Notes: a model not told the origin generated them from the sequence alone. A DNA stretch of 64,000 nt from Prevotella sp. (GCA_022641735.1 JALCDQ010000005.1:141267-205266), one strand, 5' to 3'; counted from the stretch's first letter, positions 45,260 through 54,655 are shown. Numbers and translations: made by a program.

Positions 45260-45331
45260 ATTTCCAACAATAATTGATTGAAAATCAATCAGATGCTTTT
45301 CAGTTATCCGATAGCCGTTTTCCGCTCCTGG

Positions 45332-46339
45332 TTATTGGGCTTCTTTGAAGGCATCCATTATCTCAGTAGGGCGATGATTCTTAAAGGCACCGAGCCAATA
45401 AGCGCCATCTTCCAACTCTGGAGCCCAATAAAAGATGCCGTGGCAATGACCGTCGGTCTGCGTTTTGGAGGCCTTGATGAGTTTCTCGAGAAACTTTTTG
45501 CCTTCCAAAGGCTTGCGCACATCCACGCCAGTCTCTACAATCATGCTTTCAGAACCATATTTTTTGTAAAGATGCTGGATGTTTTCCATCACCTTTGCGA
45601 GCGTCTCGTCTTCGCTCTTTGTGAGCTTTGCCTCCATGTCCCAATAAGGATAGACACTCATGCCAATCATGTCCCAATGAGCCCCATATCGTTTCAGCCC
45701 GTCGAAAATGAAGTCATAGCGCTTGCTGTCGCAGCCTCCATCGAGGTGAACGATGCACAATGCGTTGGGATAAACGCTTTTGGCAGCCTCGTAGCCAGCC
45801 TCTGTGAGTCCGGCATAATGCTCCATGTTATCCTCTGCTTTGCCCATCGGCCATAGGAAGCCATGCGTTGTTTCGTTGCCGATTTGTATCCATTTCACCT
45901 CTATCTGATGGTCTTTCAGCAGTTGGAGAACGCTCTTCGTGTATTCTCCGAGCTTGTCTTTCATCTCTCCATAACTGAGGTATTGCCAGATGCCAGGGAT
46001 TGTTTGCTTGCCTGGATCTGCCCACCAGTCACTGTAATGGAAGTCAATCATGACGTCCATGTCATAATATTTCGCACGTTTTGCCATCTCTAAGACATCC
46101 TGAGCATCACTGAATCCATCTCTTGGATTGACCCAAACGCGCAGTCTTACGGCATTCAAGCCACATTGTTTCATAATGGCAGTGTTCTCACTGATGTTGC
46201 CTGACTTGTCATAAAGTTTCTCTCCACGTGCCTCCAAAGCAGTGGTGCCGCTGATGTCAGCCCCTAAAGCGAACTTCTCTTGTGCCTGCAAGCAACAGGG
46301 AAAGAGGCAAAATAATAGGAAATAGGTAAGTTTTTTCAT
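45332..46339 (-). CDS. Arabinogalactan endo-beta-1,4-galactanase (GH53)
   Basis: This 335-residue exported enzyme (signal ending near CCLQAQ) cleaves beta-1,4-galactan in plant pectin. The acid/base Glu156 lies in KWIQIGNETTHG and the nucleophile Glu269 in SMIVETGVDV; CGLNAVRLRVWVNPRDGFSD and DVMIDFHYSDWWADPGKQ are also GH53 motifs. It follows the GH115-like gene by 1 bp, so the two are co-expressed. No SusCD pair is near. The repeat array 6 separates it from trmB. Confidence 0.95.
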   Translation of the reverse strand: MKKLTYFLLFCLFPCCLQAQEKFALGADISGTTALEARGEKLYDKSGNISENTAIMKQCGLNAVRLRVWVNPRDGFSDAQDVLEMAKRAKYYDMDVMIDFHYSDWWADPGKQTIPGIWQYLSYGEMKDKLGEYTKSVLQLLKDHQIEVKWIQIGNETTHGFLWPMGKAEDNMEHYAGLTEAGYEAAKSVYPNALCIVHLDGGCDSKRYDFIFDGLKRYGAHWDMIGMSVYPYWDMEAKLTKSEDETLAKVMENIQHLYKKYGSESMIVETGVDVRKPLEGKKFLEKLIKASKTQTDGHCHGIFYWAPELEDGAYWLGAFKNHRPTEIMDAFKEAQ

Positions 46340-46340
46340 A

Positions 46341-48191
46341 TTAATGTAATGCTGGTAAAACGGGAAACATATAGAAAATGCGGTTAGGACTGTAGTCCAC
46401 CATGATTTGGTCGATGGCTACATGGTCGTCCAATGCCGTTATATCGATGGTATGACTGTTGCGCGTGAGATGCACCTTGATGGTCCTCACGGCTTGTCCT
46501 CTTTGCGAATCAGCCTTCCATTGAGGAGAGTCTATCGGGCTTTTCACCGAGAAAATCTGGGGCTGATTGTCGTCTATTTTCACCGAGAAGGATACGTCTT
46601 TGCCTCCAAAACCTTGTGTCGGGATGGCTGCAATACGGATAACAGCATCGCCATCACGCTCCGAATAGAAGGAATAAGACAACTGACCTAACTGCGGTAA
46701 CTCAATGGCTTTCATGCTGTGGCCGAACATTTCGATGGCTTTCACTCCTTGGCTGGCACGCCGATATTCACAGGCATTGCGAGTAATGGTGTTGTCCGTG
46801 TCGAAATCAAAATAGATAGGCTCAGGTTGACCGTATTTGTCAATCTCTTTCTTAGTGATTTTCTTGGGGAACAAAGGTTCTCCCACAATCAAGTCGTTGT
46901 GTTGAATATCGAGGCTGTTTTTCCACTTTCCGCCCGCTAAATCATTGTTATAATAGGAGTTGAGCTGAAGTATTTGCTCGTAAGCTTTCCAACTTCTGAC
47001 GGCAGAAGACAGCGCTTCCTCGTCGTGAAGGAAAGATTGTGGCCTGCCGATGTGGCGTGCTTCCTGGGCTTGCAACTGCTTTGTGGCCATCGCAGCAGCA
47101 CAATAAACGGGATATTTGATGGCAGCGAAATAGGCATCTTGCAGTTGTGTGGGTATCAGTTTCTCGATTTTGTCCAAGGCTTTCGCTACATCCCCGAAGT
47201 TGGCAATGTATCTCTCCAGCTCGTTGCCAAAGGCATCTGCGGCAAATTCCTGCTGCCATTGCTCCGGCTTATTGATGCCCACAAGGTGGTAATATTCCGT
47301 CATAATGGGGAGCAATTGTTGGCCGATTATATCCCCAAACTGTTGCCTTAGCCACTCTCCGAAATGGTCACGGATGTTCGATTCGTTGACCCGATTGATG
47401 TTCCAAGCCATGTCCATGAAGAGCGAAAGCTGATAAGCATCTACCTTCGGATTGTTCAATTCTATCACCCATTCATGCTGTGCGCCATGATCGAAAGCAT
47501 CTTTCATCTCGTAATAGATGAGTCCCGGTTGGGTGGAAGGCAGCCAATTTTCAGGAAGGGAGAGGACTTTCGTGCCGTCTTTTTCGGCAGGAGACTTATG
47601 CAGCAACATGTTTCCACGCAAGCGGAGCATGATTTCCTGCAAGCGTTTATTATCGAAATTGGTGCCCGTGACACATATTCCACGCTTCTCGACACTAGGC
47701 CATTGAAGGGTAAAGAAGTCACTTTTCAAGGCAAGATAATGCTTTTGTGCAGGCACGACATCACCCCACCATATCCAAGGAGACACCCCCGCAAGGCGAG
47801 AAAGCTCCAAAATGCCATAGGCAGTGCCGTAGTCGTTGCTGCCAAGGATGACCACCTTGTCGCCATCTGTTCCCAGATAGAAGGCATCTTGCTTAGCGAT
47901 TACCTTATTAATAGGCAGTTTTCGGCTCTGTAACTTTCGAAATTCCTTGTCCTTCATCTTGTCAAGTTCATAGATTTCGATAGTTGCGTCGCCTTCACTT
48001 TCAGCCCTTTGACCCGTCAATTGGTGCATGTCGCTGCTGAAAATTTCAAGCGCGGATTCCACTATCGGCGATTTTTTGGACTTCAGTTCATAAGAAACAT
48101 TGCCATGGCCATTGAACCATACGACGTCTTTTGACCACATAGTGCAGGCAAGAAAGGCAAAAAGCAGGGTTGTGATATGTCTTAGTTTCAT
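46341..48191 (-). CDS. GH115-like protein with most of the catalytic barrel missing
   Basis: From the ATG at 48191 the protein has 616 residues with signal MKLRHITTLLFAFLACTMWS. A frame running back to 48347 would start upstream of the -7 element and is rejected. The N-terminal domain has the GH115 motif VVILGSNDYGTAYGILELSR, then GVSPWIWWGDVVP. The barrel begins with KRGICVTGTNFDN and LQEIMLRLRGNML. It then jumps to STQPGLIYYEMKDAFDHGAQ and LSLFMDMAWNINR, which in usual GH115 lie more than 200 residues later. The WPDDNYGY-type and GRPHDY-type motifs expected between are absent. The C-terminal linker and domain are present. It is either a pseudoenzyme that binds glucuronoxylan or a very short variant. 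Confidence 0.8.
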   Translation of the reverse strand: MKLRHITTLLFAFLACTMWSKDVVWFNGHGNVSYELKSKKSPIVESALEIFSSDMHQLTGQRAESEGDATIEIYELDKMKDKEFRKLQSRKLPINKVIAKQDAFYLGTDGDKVVILGSNDYGTAYGILELSRLAGVSPWIWWGDVVPAQKHYLALKSDFFTLQWPSVEKRGICVTGTNFDNKRLQEIMLRLRGNMLLHKSPAEKDGTKVLSLPENWLPSTQPGLIYYEMKDAFDHGAQHEWVIELNNPKVDAYQLSLFMDMAWNINRVNESNIRDHFGEWLRQQFGDIIGQQLLPIMTEYYHLVGINKPEQWQQEFAADAFGNELERYIANFGDVAKALDKIEKLIPTQLQDAYFAAIKYPVYCAAAMATKQLQAQEARHIGRPQSFLHDEEALSSAVRSWKAYEQILQLNSYYNNDLAGGKWKNSLDIQHNDLIVGEPLFPKKITKKEIDKYGQPEPIYFDFDTDNTITRNACEYRRASQGVKAIEMFGHSMKAIELPQLGQLSYSFYSERDGDAVIRIAAIPTQGFGGKDVSFSVKIDDNQPQIFSVKSPIDSPQWKADSQRGQAVRTIKVHLTRNSHTIDITALDDHVAIDQIMVDYSPNRIFYMFPVLPALH

Positions 48192-48196
48192 ATATG

Positions 48197-48204
48197 CAAA
48201 GATA
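48197..48204 (-). promoter_or_regulatory. -7 element of the GH115-like/GH53 operon, 5 bp from the start
   Basis: Minus strand TATCTTTG, immediately followed by CATAT and the ATG at 48191. With transcription starting a few bases downstream the mRNA would have almost no leader. No upstream TTTG is clear. Confidence 0.5.
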
Positions 48205-48257
48205 CAAAAAAAATAGAGAAACTCATCTGTTTTTACGCTAATCTGATATTTTTTTTC

Positions 48258-48265
48258 TAATTTTG
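48258..48265 (+). promoter_or_regulatory. -7 element of the Mrp-type ATPase gene
   Basis: TAATTTTG matches TANNTTTG, 23 bp before the ATG at 48289. A clear -33 partner is not seen. Confidence 0.5.
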
Positions 48266-48288
48266 TGCCAAATCTCAAAAACTGAATT

Positions 48289-49392
48289 ATGACTTTATAT
48301 CCGAACCTCATTAAGGAAGCCCTGAGCACAGTGATATATCCGGGCACGAAAAAGAATTTGATAGAGAGCGATATGCTTGCCGATAACCTGCGTATAGACG
48401 GGCTGAAAGTGAGTTTCTCGCTAGTCTTTCCACGGGATACAGACCCGTTTTTGAAGTCTACATTAAAGGCTGCTGAGGCTGCAATACATTATCATATAGG
48501 CAAGGATGTGGAAGTTTCCATCACCCCGGAATTTAAGTCTGCACCTCGTCCGGAAGTCGGAAAGCTGCTGCCTCAAGTGAAGAATATCATCGCCGTGAGC
48601 AGTGGTAAGGGTGGCGTAGGCAAGTCTACCGTTGCCGCAAATCTTGCCATTGCGCTGGCAAGACTTGGCTATAAGGTGGGCTTACTGGATACAGATATCT
48701 TCGGGCCATCGATGCCTAAGATGTTCGGAGTTGAGCAGGAACGCCCTTATGCGGTAAAGAAAGACGGGCGCGACCTCATTGAACCCATCGAAAAGTATGG
48801 TGTCAAGATGCTCTCGATAGGGTTCTTTGTGAACCCCGATACCGCTACTTTGTGGCGCGGAGGCATGGCTACATCCGCTTTGAAACAGTTGATTGCCGAT
48901 GCTGATTGGGGTGATTTAGACTATTTTATTCTCGATACACCCCCTGGAACATCAGATATTCACCTCACATTGTTGCAGACCCTGTCGATAACGGGCGCTG
49001 TTATCGTGAGCACACCACAAAAAGTAGCTTTGGCAGATGCAAGGAAAGGCATCGATATGTATCGTAATGACAAGGTCAATGTGCCGATTCTCGGCCTGGT
49101 GGAAAACATGGCATGGTTTACTCCAAAAGAGCTTCCCGACAACAAATATTACATCTTCGGCAAGGATGGCTGTAAGAATCTGGCGCAGGAAATGGGGTGT
49201 CCGTTGCTGGCGCAAATCCCTATCGTGCAGAGCATTTGTGAGAGTGGAGATGAAGGAAAGCCATCCGCATTGGATGCCGATTCCGCTACTGGCCAGGCTT
49301 TCATCAATCTTGCGCAGGCTGTAGTGACGGTGACGAACCTGCGGAATAAGGACCTTCCGAAGACTAAAATCGTACAGGTAAAGAACGACTAA
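48289..49392 (+). CDS. Mrp/NBP35/ApbC family iron-sulphur cluster carrier ATPase
   Basis: This 367-residue protein has an N-terminal DUF59/MIP18-like part (to about 85, with VEVSITPEFKSAPRPEVGK) and a P-loop domain with the deviant Walker A GKGGVGKSTVAANLAIAL. GLLDTDIFGPSMPKMFG, then DYFILDTPPGTSDIHLTLLQ and LGLVENMAWFTPKELPDNKY complete it. The usual CPHC-like motif that binds the bridging cluster in Mrp is replaced by segments without a clear Cys pair near ENMAWF. It presumably carries or assembles Fe-S clusters. A 22-bp array follows its stop by 36 bp. Confidence 0.92.
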   Translation: MTLYPNLIKEALSTVIYPGTKKNLIESDMLADNLRIDGLKVSFSLVFPRDTDPFLKSTLKAAEAAIHYHIGKDVEVSITPEFKSAPRPEVGKLLPQVKNIIAVSSGKGGVGKSTVAANLAIALARLGYKVGLLDTDIFGPSMPKMFGVEQERPYAVKKDGRDLIEPIEKYGVKMLSIGFFVNPDTATLWRGGMATSALKQLIADADWGDLDYFILDTPPGTSDIHLTLLQTLSITGAVIVSTPQKVALADARKGIDMYRNDKVNVPILGLVENMAWFTPKELPDNKYYIFGKDGCKNLAQEMGCPLLAQIPIVQSICESGDEGKPSALDADSATGQAFINLAQAVVTVTNLRNKDLPKTKIVQVKND

Positions 49393-49428
49393 TCGTCTTT
49401 CGTTATCTGAAAGATTATTCCCTGTCAA

Positions 49429-49513
49429 GTAAACAATGATTACTTGCTTTGTAAAACAGGCTGATTTACTGAGTGAATCAGCCTGTTTTACGAGATGAAT
49501 CAGCCTGTTTTAT
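49429..49513. repeat. 22-bp-period palindrome array 7 (4 units)
   Basis: Units at 49429, 49451, 49473 and 49495 with spacers TTT, TGA, GAG. Unit 3 (GTGAATCAGCCTGTTTTAC) is the reverse complement of unit 2 (GTAAAACAGGCTGATTTAC) at 18 of 19 positions, so together they form a 19-bp stem with a 3-nt loop. The array lies between convergent genes, 36 bp after the Mrp-type gene. Confidence 0.9.
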
Positions 49514-49648
49514 AAAACGACTAATTGTTGATAGAAAAGCAGAAGATAATCGATAGGGAAATAAAAGACTGCAAGAAGCCAAATCAAACACCTTTCTGTG
49601 TTTTGCCGGAAGTCATTTTCGGTACTGTCCGTTGCTTTTCTTCAGCCT

Positions 49649-50950
49649 TTAATCAGTGTCAGCTTCCTCCAATAAAGCTGCTTCCGTTTGCGCGTTTCTG
49701 CGAGCCCTTGCCTCCTGAGCCTTATTCTTCAGCATCTCCATACGCTCGAATGCATGACGGCGAGTATGGTAAATCTGATAACGATAAACGGCACAAGTAA
49801 CCAGAAAATACACCAGAACCTGAATCCATAAGGCTTGATATTCGGCCTGAATATCCGATAATGTAGCCCCCATAGAACTGATTCTGAGGAAGCCACGAAC
49901 ACCATAAGTGGAAGGGAAGATGATGGAAAGACCCTGCCAAATGCCCGGAATGTTGCTCTGCGGCCAACTGATGCCCGTCATGAAGAGCATTGGCACGGAG
50001 GTAAACACCACCAGAAGCAGCACGTTTTCACGATAACGTACCAAGCAGGAAAGCCCCATTCCGAAGAAGATACATGCCAAAAGATAAGGCACCATGAGGC
50101 CGAATAGGGTAGGCGCAGTCACCATAGAGGTGTAATGGAAGAACCTCGGAACGCATAAAGTGATGTAGGCGCCCATGACACAATATATCATGAAATAGCA
50201 TAACGACTTTCCCATGACGATACGGAAGATACCGTTGTAATGGCGCGAGATAGGCACGAGGTCCTGGTAACGGTTGTTTTCGCGCGCTGTTCCGGCAGCT
50301 AAGCCGATGCCCAAGAGCAATGTCTGCTGCAAGATGAGCATCAGTACGCCCGGTATAATGGCGTTGCCATATCCGCCAGTAGCATTGAATATCTGCACTT
50401 GGTCAACGTCCAGAGGCTTCGTAGTCAGTTCTTCATCACGCTCGGTAAAGTCTTTCGACTGGCTGATTTGAATCTCTGAATTGATGTCTTGCGACACTTC
50501 CTGGGCTGTCTGATAAATTGCCTTGTAGGTAAGCATAAGGCTCATGTCGCAATAAACGCCCACATGGCTTTGCTCCCCTCTAAAAAGTTGGTTGTTAAAG
50601 TTCGTCGGGAAATAGATAATCCCTCGCACTACCTGCTTCTCAACAAGAATTTTTGCCTCGTCAAGACTATTGCAATAGTAGGCAACCTTTGTGTCCGGAC
50701 TCGCATCAACCTTACGGATAAACTCCCGAGTGATATGAGAATGCGCCAAGTCTACTACTGCTACAGGTACATCTCTGACAACCTCATTGTTGTAAATCCA
50801 TGAATAAAGCAACGGATAGAACAGCGGAACGAGGATACAGAAGATGAGCACTCCCTCATCAGTGATGGTTGAGCGCATCTCTTTAGCCCAGATATAGCAC
50901 ATATCTTTGAGGCCTTCGCGAATTCTGTATACTAGTCCTTCCTTGTCCAT
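49649..50950 (-). CDS. ABC-2 type membrane permease (second of a pair)
   Basis: This 433-residue inner-membrane protein has an N-terminal helix (LIFCILVPLFYPLLYSWIYN) and a large extracytoplasmic domain of about 130 residues (VPVAVVDLAHSHITREFIRK). Five or six C-terminal helices with ALWIQVLVYFLVTCAVYRYQ follow. This is the ABC2_membrane_3 pattern of YhhJ/YbhR-type exporters. It is the last gene of the operon and ends in a charged tail. No ATP-binding domain or gene is in the operon. It starts 7 bp after the other permease. Confidence 0.9.
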   Translation of the reverse strand: MDKEGLVYRIREGLKDMCYIWAKEMRSTITDEGVLIFCILVPLFYPLLYSWIYNNEVVRDVPVAVVDLAHSHITREFIRKVDASPDTKVAYYCNSLDEAKILVEKQVVRGIIYFPTNFNNQLFRGEQSHVGVYCDMSLMLTYKAIYQTAQEVSQDINSEIQISQSKDFTERDEELTTKPLDVDQVQIFNATGGYGNAIIPGVLMLILQQTLLLGIGLAAGTARENNRYQDLVPISRHYNGIFRIVMGKSLCYFMIYCVMGAYITLCVPRFFHYTSMVTAPTLFGLMVPYLLACIFFGMGLSCLVRYRENVLLLVVFTSVPMLFMTGISWPQSNIPGIWQGLSIIFPSTYGVRGFLRISSMGATLSDIQAEYQALWIQVLVYFLVTCAVYRYQIYHTRRHAFERMEMLKNKAQEARARRNAQTEAALLEEADTD

Positions 50951-50957
50951 TTGCTGC

Positions 50958-52121
50958 TTAAGGTATATAAGTATATTTCAACATGGCTGTCTTGATGTGG
51001 TTGATTGACAGCACCGGCAATAGGGTGAAAATCACCAAAGCCCCGATATTGATGGCACAATTATAAAGTGAATATCCATTGAAGATGCCTATCTGGTAAA
51101 CCATATAATAATGCCGGAGAGGGAACAGCTGTGCCATAGCCTCAATCATAGGATTCATCGAGAAGACAGGATACGTGGCTCCACTCGTTGAAAAGCTGAG
51201 TACTCCCCAAAGAGAGCATACACTCATGGCCATGCGGAGTGACGGCATCAGACCGAAAATGAAGACTCCGAACCCTTCGCATGCCGTCACGGAGAGCAGT
51301 CCCAATAAGAGTATAGGTATCACACCACCAGGGTGCGGGAAGTTTAACACATAGTAAATATAGAACTCATAGCCATAGAAGATGCAGAGAAAAGTGAGGA
51401 ACTGTGGCAGAATCTTTCCCAAAATGGCCACATGAATGTTGCCTCCTGCCATGTCCAACCACTCCTTGGAGCGCTTAAACTTCAACTCTGTACCTATAGA
51501 ATAAGGTGTAATCAAGAAGACAAACAACATCAATACACCCGGCACCATGGCGGTACTCAGATAGATGTTATAGTTAGCCCATGGGTTACCCACCATGTGC
51601 AGGTCTACCGCAATTGGTTGCAGAAAGGTCTTGATTTCATCAGGAGTCTTACCGAGAGCCGATAACTTGGCTGCTCCAGCGCCTGCCGAGCCTAATGTTG
51701 ATATGGTCTTGAGGTCACGGAAGAGAGTAGAGCCCGCCAGCAAAGCGACACTGCTGTAATAGAAAGATATCTTCGGTTGCTCAGAAGAGACGAGCTTGTC
51801 CGTAGTACCTTTAGGAATCAGCAGAAAGGCATATATCTCATTTCGTTGTATAGCATCACGAGCTTCATTCATATTCGGGTAATGCGCCACGACGTGTGAC
51901 GTCTGAAAGGCATCGAGATTACGTATCATTTCCCGGCTTGTTGCCGTATTATCTTCATCTACCACACCCACAGGCATCTCTGTAGGCTGGCCTTCATTCA
52001 GAATTGAGGTGAAGAAAAAGATCACGACAATCGGAAAGATGACCATGCAAAAGAGGTACATGGGGTTCTTCATGAGCCACCCACATTCCCGTAAAGCTAT
52101 ATGATAGATTTTCTTCAGCAA
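50958..52121 (-). CDS. ABC-2 type membrane permease (first of a pair)
   Basis: This 387-residue protein has the same layout as the gene after it: one N-terminal helix (MYLFCMVIFPIVVIFFFTSI), an outer domain with MPVGVVDEDNTATSREMIRN, and about five helices (AMVPGVLMLFVFLITPYSIG). The two permeases probably form a heterodimer. HlyD precedes it by 1 bp. The exported compound cannot be told from sequence. Confidence 0.9.
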   Translation of the reverse strand: MLKKIYHIALRECGWLMKNPMYLFCMVIFPIVVIFFFTSILNEGQPTEMPVGVVDEDNTATSREMIRNLDAFQTSHVVAHYPNMNEARDAIQRNEIYAFLLIPKGTTDKLVSSEQPKISFYYSSVALLAGSTLFRDLKTISTLGSAGAGAAKLSALGKTPDEIKTFLQPIAVDLHMVGNPWANYNIYLSTAMVPGVLMLFVFLITPYSIGTELKFKRSKEWLDMAGGNIHVAILGKILPQFLTFLCIFYGYEFYIYYVLNFPHPGGVIPILLLGLLSVTACEGFGVFIFGLMPSLRMAMSVCSLWGVLSFSTSGATYPVFSMNPMIEAMAQLFPLRHYYMVYQIGIFNGYSLYNCAINIGALVIFTLLPVLSINHIKTAMLKYTYIP

Positions 52122-52122
52122 G

Positions 52123-53112
52123 CTATTTCTCTTTAATGATGAGGCTCATGCCTGGGCGTAACCCGTCGAATTTGTCGATAGGACGTGCCTTTACTTCAAA
52201 GGTCTTGAGGTCATATTGACCGTTGGCTTTAGTCGCCTTCCACACAGCATACGAGCCTTCATCCTTGATATAATAGACTTTCATTTTCAAGTCTTTGTTG
52301 AAAGCAGGAGAAAAGGCTGTGAAAGTGTCGCCAATCTTCATTCCTTTCAATTGGTCTTCACGGACATTGAACGTGCCCCAAAGGTCTTTAAGGATGGAAA
52401 TACTCATGATTGGAGAGCCCATACCGACAAGCTCTCCCACCTTAGGATATACATCTGATACCTCACCTTCTACTTGAGAAATCTGTACGGTCTCTTTAAG
52501 CAGCGAACTGATGACGTTTACAGCACTCTTGGCGGCTTGAGAATTCTTCTCTGCCATGCGCTTTTCCTGCTCACGGGCACCGCTCTTCGCAAGGTCATAT
52601 TGACTCTTGGCAGCAGCTACTTGTGCCTGTGTGGCCTTATAAGCAGCGAATGCCTCATCCCGTTTTTGCCCGCTTGTGACCCCCTCATTGTAGAGGTTCT
52701 GCATACGGGTATAGGTCTTTTTGGCAATGTCACTTGCAGCTATAGCCTGCTGATAGAGTTCATAAGCACCTTGAATCTGCTCTTTGCGCGTTCCTGCATC
52801 TGTGAGGTCCTGCACTGCTTGAGCAGCTTCACCTGTAGCTTCAGCTACTTTCTTCTGTGCATCTACTTCTGGTACTTCAAGTACGGCGAGAGTATCACCC
52901 ACATGAACAAAGTCACCCTCTTTCACACGGAGTTCAACTACGCGCCCTGGAAGTTTGCAGGATACGCGATACTCTGACACCTCAACCTCGCCTTGTATGA
53001 TTTCTTCTTGTTTTCCAAGGGTGAAGAATCCTATTAAGGCTACGATTAAGACTACTGATGCGAAACCTAATACCGCAAGTAGAATGTTGTTGTGTTGTTG
53101 CTTTGCTGACAT
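52123..53112 (-). CDS. HlyD/EmrA-type membrane fusion protein
   Basis: This 329-residue periplasmic adaptor is anchored by one N-terminal helix (ILLAVLGFASVVLIVALIGF). The biotinyl-lipoyl-like region begins EVEVSEYRVSCKLPGRVVEL and VKEGDFVHVGDTLAVLEVPE. An alpha-helical hairpin of about 100 residues follows (QAVQDLTDAGTRKEQIQGAY, AAYKATQAQVAAAKSQYDLA), then the beta-barrel. It joins the permeases to TolC across the periplasm. It lies between tolC (24-bp gap) and the first permease. Confidence 0.95.
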   Translation of the reverse strand: MSAKQQHNNILLAVLGFASVVLIVALIGFFTLGKQEEIIQGEVEVSEYRVSCKLPGRVVELRVKEGDFVHVGDTLAVLEVPEVDAQKKVAEATGEAAQAVQDLTDAGTRKEQIQGAYELYQQAIAASDIAKKTYTRMQNLYNEGVTSGQKRDEAFAAYKATQAQVAAAKSQYDLAKSGAREQEKRMAEKNSQAAKSAVNVISSLLKETVQISQVEGEVSDVYPKVGELVGMGSPIMSISILKDLWGTFNVREDQLKGMKIGDTFTAFSPAFNKDLKMKVYYIKDEGSYAVWKATKANGQYDLKTFEVKARPIDKFDGLRPGMSLIIKEK

Positions 53113-53136
53113 ATCTTATATGTATTTTTCTTTCTT

Positions 53137-54651
53137 TTATTCCAATATACCGAGAGCCTTTCTCAAGCCAACTTGTGCGAGTCTTAACTCCACTTCGGCA
53201 TCTATTTTCTGGCTTTGAGCCTGTTGCCAAGCGGTCTGAGCTGCCATGACGTCGGTTATTTCCATAACTCCTTCTTTGAAACCAACATTTGCACAGCGGA
53301 GATTTTCCTCTGCGCTGTTCATGTCTTTCTGAGCCATTGCCAAGCGTTTCTGAGCCTCTTTCACCTTAAACTGGCTTTGAGTGACCTGAAGATTGATTTT
53401 CTCTTGCACGTCATTGAGCTCCATGATGGCGATATTCGTAGTGGCTTTGGATGCACGCACATTGTATGCGCCTTCAAACCAGTTCCATATAGGAATCTGA
53501 ACAAGTACTCCAATGTTCCAAACACCTGCAAACTTGCGTTGGAAACCATTGAAGACATTCGGATTGGAAATCATGTATCCACCCGTAAGTGCTACGTGAG
53601 GCAGATATGCTGCACGCACAAGACGGGTGTTCTGTTTGGTCATATCAACGGTGTTTTGCAGCATACGGACTTCCGGACGACGGCTGAAAGTGGTGTCAGG
53701 CTGATAAGTTTCTGCCGTACTGATTGGTGTAACTTGGTCCTTGAATTCGTCTTCAAGGGTGATTTTCTCATCAACGGGCAGTCCGCAAAGTTGGCAGAGA
53801 AGCATCTTAGCCAATACCAATCCATCTTCAACTTGCGTAATCTGCATATCGGCTTCATTGACCTTTACATCGACTTTCAAGCCTTCAGCCCGTGTGGCAA
53901 CGCCTTGCTTAATCATCTTACGCACATCATTGTCGAGTTTCTCCACAAGGTCATGGTAACTGTGAGCCAGTTTTTCCTTTTGTCGTAGGGAAACTACGGT
54001 CCAATAGGTCTGGTCAATATTGTAGATGGTCGACTGCATTTTAAGGTCTACATCATTAGCTGCCATCAGTTCACTGATATCTGCCATTTTATTGGCTGCT
54101 GTGATAGCGCCACCCATGAAGATGGGTTGTCTTAGCATGACAGAACCTGCCCATATATTTCGTGTATCGGTACGGAAGGCACTGGCGATATCGTGTCCCA
54201 TCTGGTCGCCGGCTTGTGCCAGCGGCGTTCCTATCTGAGAGCCTATTCCAGAGAGCTGACTGCCTATCTGCTGGGCCATCTGCTGCGAGATGACACCTTG
54301 CTGAACAAGTCCTGTGAGGATATTGGTTATCTCGCTGTTCATGGAAGTACTCAGACCACTCAGTGTGTTGGTGCCCAGTCCATTCAAAGCAGATTTCTGA
54401 TTCTTGTTCAATAAAGAGATTTCTTTACTGAAAAACTCATAACCTCCCATGGCATCCACCTTTGGCAGATACTTAGTGCGGGCCGCTTTACGAATGTTCA
54501 TTGCGACATCCTGCTTCAATTTTGAAACATTTAGTTGCTTATTATTGCGCATGGCAAGAGCTCTACAACTGTCAAGACTAAGCACTCTTTGTGCATGAGC
54601 CCCAATAGCGAGGAGGCAAAAGCCAAATGCTAATATTATCTTCTTTTTCAT
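53137..54651 (-). CDS. TolC family outer-membrane efflux protein
   Basis: This 504-residue protein has a signal peptide (MKKKIILAFGFCLLAIGAHA) and two TolC-type halves. The first contains SLDSCRALAMRNNKQLNVSK, the second RPEVRMLQNTVDMTKQNTRL and LPHVALTGGYMISNP. The long insert of about 70 residues after residue 65 (NTLSGLSTSMNSEITNILTG, then QQMAQQIGSQLSGIGSQIGT) is Ser/Gly/Gln-rich and not usual. TolC trimers form the outer-membrane exit duct. It is second in the operon, 4 bp after the coiled-coil protein. Confidence 0.94.
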   Translation of the reverse strand: MKKKIILAFGFCLLAIGAHAQRVLSLDSCRALAMRNNKQLNVSKLKQDVAMNIRKAARTKYLPKVDAMGGYEFFSKEISLLNKNQKSALNGLGTNTLSGLSTSMNSEITNILTGLVQQGVISQQMAQQIGSQLSGIGSQIGTPLAQAGDQMGHDIASAFRTDTRNIWAGSVMLRQPIFMGGAITAANKMADISELMAANDVDLKMQSTIYNIDQTYWTVVSLRQKEKLAHSYHDLVEKLDNDVRKMIKQGVATRAEGLKVDVKVNEADMQITQVEDGLVLAKMLLCQLCGLPVDEKITLEDEFKDQVTPISTAETYQPDTTFSRRPEVRMLQNTVDMTKQNTRLVRAAYLPHVALTGGYMISNPNVFNGFQRKFAGVWNIGVLVQIPIWNWFEGAYNVRASKATTNIAIMELNDVQEKINLQVTQSQFKVKEAQKRLAMAQKDMNSAEENLRCANVGFKEGVMEITDVMAAQTAWQQAQSQKIDAEVELRLAQVGLRKALGILE

Positions 54652-54655
54652 CGAT

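Noticed and set aside
47364..47933. 189-codon frame on the plus strand
   Set aside because: Antisense to the GH115-like gene; no start context or promoter.
53215..53988. 257-codon frame on the plus strand
   Set aside because: Fully antisense to tolC and without any motif; rich in Leu, Phe and His as antisense frames are.
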